Below are positions 34,092 through 41,383 of a stretch of DNA of 41,383 nucleotides, one piece after another (within the stretch, counting starts at the first letter, position 1; each line of letters opens with the position of its first letter). The notes below the pieces were generated by a model. It was not told the origin of the DNA, made no database searches, and worked only from the letters and a program-made list of their open reading frames with translations. The translations under genes and the position numbers were made by a program. Origin of the DNA: Oehlia diaphana (lineage: Eukaryota; Glomeromycota; Glomeromycetes; Glomerales; Glomeraceae); assembly GCA_003833135.1 (NCBI GenBank), contig QZLH01000961.1:1-41383 (forward strand). The letters run 5' to 3'.

Positions 34092-34191
34092 GATCATGCT
34101 GATTTTATTTGTCCGATATTTTAATAGTTTATTTGCGTACAATAACGAAGTGACGTTAACCAATATAAATACAACACCGTACAATATCCAT
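34092..34191 (-). repeat. Dispersed repeat, short copy (100 bp)
   Basis: Reverse-complement copy of the 21566-21786 repeat: it begins GATCATGCTGATTTTATTTG and ends with the inverse of ATGGATATTGTACGGTGTTG. It has only one CAAATAAACTAT unit and lacks the internal tandem array. Confidence 0.7.
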
Positions 34192-34330
34192 TAATTTTTA
34201 AATAATAATTAAATTACTTTATCATTTTAATTTGGACTAAACTTGATTTTATTTTATATTTTTTGTTTGGATAGGCTGCTGCGGCAAATTTGATATGTAC
34301 GAGTGGGGGGTTTTTTTTTGATATTAATAT

Positions 34331-34390
34331 TAACTTTTTTTTATTTTACTAACTTTTTTATTTTACTAACTTTTTTTATTATATTTATTT
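34331..34390. repeat. Short tandem repeat
   Basis: TTTTTTATTTTACTAAC occurs three times in a row, the last copy decayed, within a T-rich tract. Confidence 0.6.
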
Positions 34391-34434
34391 TTTTTATGGT
34401 TTTTACTTTAAATCACCGGGGGTGATCATCACCG

Positions 34435-34486
34435 TTGGCCAGAATTATCAATTTTTACCGGCACTATATTTTTTAATGCTGGTCTA
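34435..34486. repeat. Imperfect palindrome of the CCAG-type, copy 2
   Basis: TTGGCCAGAATTA and TAATGCTGGTC face each other across TTACCGGCAC. Read on the minus strand, it lines up with 20901-20952 (GACCAGNATTAAA...ATAGTGCCGG...CTGGCCAA). Confidence 0.65.
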
Positions 34487-35235
34487 TTATCGTAATTTCA
34501 GTAACCCATCCCCAGAAAAATCATTTTTTTTTTGTTCTTTAAAAAAAAATAGTCCTGTCCAGAAAATACGTCCAAAGCTCTGAAGGCTCTCAAGTTCAAA
34601 ACTTCAGGATACTGCCACATAAAAAATGTGAATAAGGTTATTTGGACTTGACATTTCCAGTCAACAAATAAATTGCCATGGATGTGGTCGAGTTACAACC
34701 CTTATTAGCTATTCATAAAAAGAAAGTGTTTTGAAATTTTTTTTTATTAACCGATTTTATTATAAACTTGATTTTAACATTTTTATAATTATTTCTTTAT
34801 CTTCTAAAATATTAACCTCTTAATTAAAATACGTTTTCATTTAAAAATAAAAATATTTTATATTAAAAAATACTCATTTTTTTTAAAAAAAAGATAATTG
34901 TTTTGTGTCAATTTGCATCATTTGTCATATAACATAAGGTATAATTAACATCAGCCTTGATAAATTTTTATAAAATTTTCATAAAATATATAATTTATCG
35001 AGATATACACTATATAAGTTTACAGAATAAAAAGTAATTTCATTAATAAAAGTGCTAATTATGGAAGACTTTCGCGGCCTATATTTAATAAATTGTTGTC
35101 ATCCTGACATATTTGATTATGCTATCTTTTACTTTTTAAATTTAATTTCAAACACTTCCATTTACTCATTTTATTATCAATCCCATGCAAATAATAAGTA
35201 TTTGTAATTTGTAAATCATATGAATTACTACATAG
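34487..35235. other. Intergenic region
   Basis: No gene. It contains A- and T-runs at 34520-34550 and 34860-34890 and forms the 3' side of the minus-strand F-box pseudogene. Confidence 0.45.
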
Positions 35236-36943
35236 CTAATACAATACGTTTATAAAATCTTGAAGTTTAATATATAGATTATTATAATCTGTGACTTGAA
35301 TACCATATAATTTAAACTCTTCTACTTCATTTTTTAAATCAAACAGATCATTTGATTCACTTCTTTCACAACCAGAATAAACATGATTATTTTCTATAGC
35401 TAAATTTGTGACCCTTTTTTCTCATAATAGAGTTTTTAATATATGGTAAAAGATTTTCACATGTGTGATAAAATATATTTTTGATTAATAATTTTCTAAT
35501 GAAAATATTTTGAGAATTATTAAAAATACTTCCAAATCATTTATATTAAATTTAAGAGCTAAACTTAAATATTCTAATATATTAGGAAGAATTTGTCCTA
35601 AATTTCGTAATGTAATTGAACTAAGTTCAACGTGACGATCTAAATTTTGATAATAAAATTTAGTGCAATTAATAGAAATATAATTAAGATTTTGTTGAAT
35701 ATTTTCAATTAAATCAAATGCTGGAAGAATATTTTGATTATCAAATCCATTTAAATCTATAAACTTGATATTAAAACAATAAATTTTAATTAAATTTAAT
35801 AATTGTAGTTTCAATTCGTTATTCATCGATGTTTCAAATCCAATATTTTCTAAGTAATCACCAGACTTTTGTAATAATAATTTTAATAGTTCAATTTGTA
35901 ATATAAGATCTTTGATCCATAAGTAAAGATTTCAATTAAATGGTTTAGTTAGGTTAAAAAGTTGAATAATGATAGAATCTAAAGGATAACAATAAAGGAT
36001 ATGAACAAACTCTAAAACATTTAATTGTTTAAATACTTCATTGAATAAATTAACTTCCAAATTATATTGATAGATAGATATTATGAAATATGATTATTCT
36101 TAAAGTATTTAAGCAATTAGAATTTTTTAAACTTTTTAAATAATAATAATCACTGTAATCAAAATAAATTTTTTGGAGATTTTATTGTGAATTAATTAAT
36201 TTAGATAAATCCTCATCAGCATAATTATCTTCTAAAGCATGAATATAAAATGATGAAATTGAATTACAATTTGAATAAATGCATTTTATAAATATTGACA
36301 AATTATTAACTAATCCATCAGAAATAAATTTTAGATTTTTAATATTAGAAAAGAAATTTGGATTTTGTAGGATCATTTGAAATGTGGATTTGATGTAATC
36401 ATCAATATCTTTATTCCAATGATATTTAAAACTTTGAATTCAAAAGTGTGTAAATTAGCCTCATATTTGATAAATATTGGTTAATAACAAGAAAATAAAC
36501 CTTGTCAATGTCATATCTCGGTTATAGTCTTTAGTAAATTTACTAAAAAGTTATTAGGTTGTTTTTTATTTGCCAAAAAAACCAATATTTTTTTCATACC
36601 ACAATTTAATAGAAAAATAAATTTCATGTATTCTTGAAGATTTAATAAACTAGGATAATTAAATAATGTATTTGTAGGAAATAAATCAGTATTAATTCCA
36701 TGTTCATTTAATTTTGTTTTATCATTATCATTCAAATAATGCAAATAAATTTCAATAAATCGATAATTTTTAGGAAATTTCTTTTGAAAATGGATCCTCC
36801 CACAATAATGGAATTGCCAAACGACACCACAATCTATTAACTAAAATACATGAATACAAGATTTTATAATCATTCTTAAGATACGGTGGAATTTCACTTA
36901 TTAATTCAGGTAAAGCTCCCGAAAGTATTTTTGAACATGCCAT
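35236..36943 (-). pseudogene. F-box/LRR protein pseudogene
   Basis: It opens with MACSKILSGALPELISEIPP and the F-box phrase SCILVNRLWCRLAIPLLWED, close to the gene at 38635. After KEDPF-equivalent sequence (about 36785) a frame change occurs at the A-run, then KFPKNYRFIEIYLHYLNDND continues in another frame. Further stops and frame changes follow near 36510, 36380, 36180 and 36060, a readable stretch is 35485-35826 (ENIQQNLNYISI, LPNILEYLSLAL), and the last frame ends LQDFINVLY at TAG 35236-35238. No full-length product is possible. The shared upstream motif seen at the other F-box loci was not found near 36943. Confidence 0.85.
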
Positions 36944-38385
36944 GTTGTTAAAAGGGGAAAGTATTAAAATTTTTGAAACAAGTAATTTATAAAAGTTTAT
37001 TTGGACACAACAGATCAGCCGATCATAACATCATGAGTTAACAATGTGGCTTTGATTTATGTAACATACAGTTATACTATTGTTGTCCGGAGCAAAGCGG
37101 AGGACTATCTCTAAAGATGAAAATGTAAAATTGGTTTATCTCATGCAAAACGTCCATCACAAAAATCACCACTATTTCTTTTTTTAAATCATCTCCACAT
37201 TCCTTTTTGAACCCCTGAAATATTCTTATAAAATTGTGAGTCACATGCATACTGCGACCTTAAGTTGCCGTTTTTCTAGTTTATACTACAAACGTTTATT
37301 AATAAAATAAAAAAAAATATTTTTATCCTTTTGTGATGTCATGTCATAGTGTTTAATATTTTAAAAAAAAATTTATAGCTCATAAGTAATGTAATATATA
37401 ATGTGTTTATCGAAATTTTTAATTTTAGCCGACAAACATTGATAATTCTTGGAACATACTTGAGGTGTAAAGCGATACTGGATTAAATCTAGATATTTTA
37501 ACATGTATACTAAATTTATAAATTATTTTCAAAAAAAAAAAGTATAATAGTTTCCAAATACGAATTCGTAAAAATATTTAGTTCCAAAGGTTTTAAAAAA
37601 TTTGAAAATTTATAAAATGTTATCTTATAACGTACAATATGTCAATACTCCCGTACTGTATGCTTGTTAACATTAGTCTGCTTATTATTTATATCTTATC
37701 ATTATATAGAGAACAAAATGAATTTAGCAACGTAAATAACTTTATCAAGCAAGTGATATCATTTTTCGAATTTGAAACAAAATTTACTTTATTATTCTTC
37801 ATATTAGTAGTTTAAATATAAAATTTTTTTTAAATATGTGGGTTGGAATTTTAGGACATTCTGAATTAATAATTTAATATTCTCTGGTTAAAAGTTGATT
37901 GTTAACTTTTATATCTATATATCTATTTATAATTATAAAGTTTTCATCACTTTTTAAAGATCAACTTTCACAGTTTTAGACAATATTTTATAATAACATG
38001 ATTTCAACCTTTTGGTTATGTAAGTATGTATTGAAATGTACGTATTCTCAAATCAACCTTATATGAAATTATAAAAAGTAATAAAATATCATGAACAATA
38101 TGCTAAACTACATTTATAATATATTAAAGTATTTGCATACTAAAATTCAGAGTATGGTTATAGCAGAAATCATATAAGATTCATTAATTAACAAATTTAT
38201 TTAGTTCACCTGTATAATAAAGTAATATAAAGAAATACATGTGTTATGCATAAGTTTAATGGGAAATGCATTTAAAACAATTCTTTTAAATTATTATTAA
38301 ATACAGCCAAATAAAAATTTTTTATATAATGTTAACATATTATTATAAAATAGGTACGTACGAACACCATTTTTTGGGTTTGTAC
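36944..38385. other. Long AT-rich intergenic region
   Basis: About 1.4 kb between divergent F-box loci without a gene. A GC-richer snap-back GTCCGGAGCAAAGCGGAGGAC occurs at about 37087-37107; the rest is AT-rich. Confidence 0.5.
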
Positions 38386-38634
38386 TTCCGATATTTGTCG
38401 CACAAAATATAAATATTTAGAAATTTTTTTTTAAATCAGCTGATCAGCTGCTGATCATGCAATGTACAAATGCATAACAATAACTTGTGCAACTAACGGA
38501 ATTACCGCTCCGATATTACATCATAATTTTTTTTTTTTATAATAGATTGATCTACCCGATTAAATTTACATATTTTGACATAACTTTTAATTTTAAAATC
38601 CCTTTTCTCTCTTTCTCTCTTTTCGTTTGGCAAT
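38386..38634 (+). promoter_or_regulatory. Promoter block of the F-box gene
   Basis: CCGATATTTGTCGCACAA (38388-38405) is followed by a perfect palindrome CAGCTGATCAGCTG (38437-38450), and then AACTTTTAATTTTAAAATC and a pyrimidine tract CTCTCTTTCTCTCTTTTCG just before the ATG at 38635. The motif and the pyrimidine tract match those before the gene at 26903, though the spacing differs (about 230 versus 113 bp from the motif to the ATG). Confidence 0.55.
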
Positions 38635-40302
38635 ATGGCATGTTCAAAGTTATTTTCAGGAGATTTACCTGAGTTAACGAACGAAATTATTCAAAGTTTT
38701 CATTATGATTATAAAACATTACATTCGTGTATATTGGTTAATAGATTGTGGTGTCGTTTAGCAATTCCATTATTATGGGAAGATCCTTTTTCAATTAAAC
38801 TTCCTAAAAATTATTACTTTATTGAAACTTATTTACAAAATTTGAATGATGATGATAAAGCAAAATTAAATGAATATGTAATTCATAATGAATTATTTGC
38901 TTCAAATATATTATTTAATTATCCTAGATTCATTCAACGTTTAGATACACATAAAGTTTGTTTTTTTATTGAAAAATGGGTTGCAACTGTCAGGACTTCA
39001 ACAACAAGAGGGCAACATTCCAATTATTCTATGCAAAATATAAATTTATCAGCTACACAAACGTCAAACTTTATAAAATTAATTTTTAGATTATTATTTC
39101 TAATATTCATTAAAAACGAAGTTAATTTGCATAGTTTTAAAATGTCAATGACTACATTTAGAGATATTGAATATTATGATGAGATTATTGGATTAATCTT
39201 ACAAAACCGTGATTTCATTTATAATATTAAAAATTTAACACTTGATCTTGATGATGCAAATTATAACACAATAAAATTTTTAGAATTTATTTGTTCTAAT
39301 TGCAATTCAATTACATCACTTAATTTTCTACTTCCTTCAATTCATATTTATCCAATAATCGAAAAAAAATTTACACAAATAATTAAATCTCAAGTAAATC
39401 TTAGAAAGATTTCATTTGGTTTTGGTGATGAATACTCCTTATACCATCCTTTATTATCATTAAATAATCCTTATTGTTCAATTACATTAAGTACAATTAT
39501 ATTTTATTATATTGATTTTAAAAATATAGATGTTTTAAGTGAAGTATTTAATCATTCGAATGTTTTAGAATCAATTCATATTATTTATTGTTATTATCTA
39601 GATTCTAAATTTATTCAACAAATTAATAATATTACAAAACCATTTAAATTGAAAACTTTATTTTTGGATGAAATGAATGAAACATTAGAACCATTAATAC
39701 AAAAGTCTGGCAATTATTTAGAATACCTTGGAGTTGGTCACTATAAATCACATAAGTTACTACAATTAATTATAAAGTATTGTAGTAAAATTAAATTTTT
39801 GGTTCCTACTTGGCCGGATAATCAGAGTATTTATTCAGTATTAAACTTAATTGAAAATATTAATCAAAATCTTAATTATCTTTTAATTGATGCCCTTGCT
39901 ATTAGTTATAATGATAATAATAATTCTAGTTCAATTATATTACAAAATTTAGGACAAATTCTTCCTTTTAAATTAGAATATTTGAATTTGCATCTTAGAA
40001 TTAATATAAATGATTTAGAAATATTCTTAAAAAATTCTCAAAATGTTTTTGTTAAAAAATTGTTAATTAGAAATACAAAGAATGAAGAAAGTCAAGATAT
40101 TTTTCCATATATAAAAGAATATATTATGAAAAAGAAACGAGTTAAATATTTAGCTATTACAGAAAATTATAAAGGAAAAAATGAATTCTTGTTTTCTTTG
40201 AAAGATAGAGTAAAGGAATTTCAATTATATGATATTCAAGTTCTAAATTATGAAGATTTGATTATTAATATTTATGATCTTATACAAGAAATTTACTATT
40301 AA
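38635..40302 (+). CDS. F-box/LRR protein
   Basis: A single exon of 555 residues, paralogous to the gene at 26903. The F-box is DLPELTNEIIQSFHYDY followed by SCILVNRLWCRLAIPLLWED; leucine-rich repeats follow, for example FTQIIKSQVNLRKISF, SNVLESIHIIYCYYLDSKF, KPFKLKTLFLDEMNETLEPL, NINQNLNYLLIDAL, LPFKLEYLNLHLRIN, and IKEYIMKKKRVKYLAI near the end. No stop or frameshift. Predicted role: substrate receptor of an SCF ubiquitin ligase (by family). Compared with the paralogue, the linker after the F-box differs (SIKLPKNYYF versus SSPTKDYHC) and a stretch of repeats is shorter by about 16 residues. Confidence 0.9.
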   Translation: MACSKLFSGDLPELTNEIIQSFHYDYKTLHSCILVNRLWCRLAIPLLWEDPFSIKLPKNYYFIETYLQNLNDDDKAKLNEYVIHNELFASNILFNYPRFIQRLDTHKVCFFIEKWVATVRTSTTRGQHSNYSMQNINLSATQTSNFIKLIFRLLFLIFIKNEVNLHSFKMSMTTFRDIEYYDEIIGLILQNRDFIYNIKNLTLDLDDANYNTIKFLEFICSNCNSITSLNFLLPSIHIYPIIEKKFTQIIKSQVNLRKISFGFGDEYSLYHPLLSLNNPYCSITLSTIIFYYIDFKNIDVLSEVFNHSNVLESIHIIYCYYLDSKFIQQINNITKPFKLKTLFLDEMNETLEPLIQKSGNYLEYLGVGHYKSHKLLQLIIKYCSKIKFLVPTWPDNQSIYSVLNLIENINQNLNYLLIDALAISYNDNNNSSSIILQNLGQILPFKLEYLNLHLRININDLEIFLKNSQNVFVKKLLIRNTKNEESQDIFPYIKEYIMKKKRVKYLAITENYKGKNEFLFSLKDRVKEFQLYDIQVLNYEDLIINIYDLIQEIYY

Positions 40303-40342
40303 CTTATATAGTAGACAACTTGGATTATTTTATATTATTTGC

Positions 40343-40348
40343 AATAAA
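40343..40348 (+). terminator. Polyadenylation signal of the F-box gene
   Basis: TGCAATAAATAAAG, 41 bp after the stop codon, is the same phrase as downstream of the paralogue. Confidence 0.5.
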
Positions 40349-40499
40349 TAAAGTTATATTATATATATATTTTTCTCCTTTATTAGTATTAGAAAAATTA
40401 CAAATGTAATCAATTCCAACATAAATATATTGAGTCAATAAATTATCTATCTAATACAATATTTGAAACTATGCTATAAAAAACTAAATATATTATAGG

Positions 40500-40610
40500 G
40501 TTGGATTGGTCTTGCCAAAGATCAGTCCTGCGTCAGACTTAGGACCGGTCTTCACAGTCTTCAGTCTGAGATCTGAGGACTGGTCTGGACCATATGATTA
40601 ATATCCAATA
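40500..40610. repeat. GGTC/GACC-rich inverted and direct repeats
   Basis: Boxes GGATTGGTCTTG, GATCAGTCCTG, GGACCGGTCTTC, CAGTCTTCAGTCTGAG, GAGGACTGGTCTGGACC recur in both orientations in a block that is far less AT-rich than its flanks. It may be a small foldback element; its borders are not clear. Confidence 0.45.
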
Positions 40611-40669
40611 AAAATAACTCATTAAAATAATTAAAAAATGTGCGAAATTGTTTTATTTATTAAATTGCT

Positions 40670-40862
40670 TAATAAAAAATGCTTTCGCAACATTTTTTGT
40701 TAAAATAATTAAAAAAACGTCACAAAACATTTTTTATTTGTTAAATTATATGTCAAAAAATGTTTTGCAACATTTTTAACAAAACATTTTTAACTGTTTT
40801 ATAAAAAAATGTTGCAAAACATTTTTATCATTAAATTGCATATTAGAAAACGTTTTGCAATG
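40670..40862. repeat. Repeated AAAATGTTTTGCAACATTTT boxes
   Basis: The palindrome-like box ATGTTTTGCAACATTTTT and its inverse ATGTTGCAAAACATTTTT occur four to five times (about 40676, 40720, 40756, 40808, 40848), separated by TTAAATT-containing spacers. The array can fold in many ways. Confidence 0.65.
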
Positions 40863-40878
40863 GAATATATAGAAAGTA

Positions 40879-40984
40879 AGTAACGGAAATTGGCTAAGTA
40901 ACGTAAAGTCACATGATCCATTTCGTTACTTTTCTTATTTAAGGCACGGAGCGTAAATTTTTTTGGTAAATACTTTACGTTACT
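40879..40984. promoter_or_regulatory. Cluster of four AGTAACG boxes in paired inverted orientation
   Basis: AGTAACG occurs at 40879-40885 and 40897-40903, and inverted (CGTTACT) at 40924-40930 and 40978-40984; the outer pair extends to a perfect 13-bp inverted match AGTAACGTAAAGT (40897-40909) / ACTTTACGTTACT (40972-40984). CACATGATC is repeated at 40910-40918 and 40997-41005. This is either a promoter of a gene to the right or a small palindromic element. Confidence 0.45.
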
Positions 40985-41005
40985 CCTTATATTTGCCACA
41001 TGATC

Positions 41006-41383
41006 GCGTCATGTTTATTTGTTCATTTCAGTATAGGTTCGTTTCCTCGGTTCTTTCGGTCTCAACTCTCAAGGTATTTTTCTTTTCTTTTGTTTTTATT
41101 TCTAACTTACATTCTGCATACACTTTGTTTCTTACTAACTCTATTTCATTATTTTTAGGACCTTTAGTCCTTCCGGTTCTGCAATTAAGGTTCAGTTATT
41201 TTTCACTTTACGTTTCGTTTCTTACTCATTTTTTATTTTTTTTTTATTTTGTTTCCGTTTCATATTTCGTTTTTCACTAATTTATTTCATTTTTTTTTAG
41301 ATATTTCCTATTTATCCTTTTTGTTTCCTATCAATTCTCATTGCTCTTTTTTACTCCCTTTCATCTTCTATTACTTTCCATTA
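41006..41383 (+). other. Pyrimidine-rich tract, possible 5' region of a gene beyond the window
   Basis: The plus strand becomes strongly C/T-rich with splice-like signals: CTCAAG|GTATTT (about 41073), TTTTTAG|GACC (about 41159). A plus-strand frame at 40963-41280 is hydrophobic Phe/Leu/Ser-rich, as expected from any pyrimidine-rich DNA, and is not called as a gene. Confidence 0.35.

Noticed and set aside
37087..37107. GTCCGGAGCAAAGCGGAGGAC snap-back as a terminator or riboswitch
   Set aside because: No gene is adjacent and no T-run follows; the pairing is short and imperfect.
40963..41280. 105-codon hydrophobic plus-strand frame resembling a membrane protein
   Set aside because: Phe/Leu/Ser richness follows from the pyrimidine-rich DNA; no start context and splice-like sites lie inside it.

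Overview
The window is very AT-rich, gene-poor eukaryotic DNA with short (about 60-90 bp) GT-AG introns. The gene content (TKL-like kinases with a Cys-rich N-terminal ribbon, kinase-Sel1 fusions, F-box/LRR proteins of about 560 residues, a small LRR protein) is what I know from expanded families of arbuscular mycorrhizal fungi, so Rhizophagus irregularis or a close Glomeraceae relative is the most likely source. This assignment comes from family recognition only; no search was run.

Layout. 0.2-1.9 kb: a seven-exon gene of unknown function carrying two in-frame TGA codons. 2.5-7.2 kb: a graveyard of coding remnants (a minus-strand coiled-coil gene, an F-box/LRR tail, a plus-strand transposase-like fragment, and a minus-strand gene with a CCHC zinc knuckle). 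7.6-9.0 kb: a 291-bp inverted-repeat element and other repeats. 9.2-10.2 kb: a truncated kinase pseudogene whose 3' exons were tandemly duplicated. 10.5-14.1 kb: mostly non-coding, with an Mrr-nuclease-like scrap and another small inverted-repeat element. 14.1-16.2 kb: a kinase-Sel1 pseudogene with many lesions. 17.8-19.6 kb: a readable five-exon kinase gene whose C-terminal exon string has been cut off by a frameshift. 22.4-24.3 kb: a clear hAT-type MITE just upstream of an F-box pseudogene. 24.6-25.5 kb: an intact LRR gene, convergent with it. 26.9-28.6 kb: an intact F-box gene. 29.8-31.3 kb: an intact multi-exon kinase with an HGD instead of HRD catalytic loop. 35.2-36.9 kb: an F-box pseudogene on the minus strand. 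38.6-40.3 kb: a second intact F-box gene. The right end holds inverted-repeat clusters and a pyrimidine-rich tract that may be the 5' region of a gene outside the window.

Taken together this looks like a birth-and-death segment for two expanded families: three kinase loci out of four and four F-box loci are at different stages of use or decay, among small non-autonomous inverted-repeat elements. The readable kinases would act in signalling, and the F-box/LRR proteins would be expected to act as substrate receptors of SCF ubiquitin ligases. These are family-based inferences. I found no rRNA, no convincing tRNA, no CRISPR array and no operon. The most unusual observations are a promoter motif shared by three F-box loci (inverted at the pseudogene), strings of symmetric phase-1 mini-exons in a kinase tail, and paired ~80-bp foldback elements. 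I did not find a clearly new biological system.
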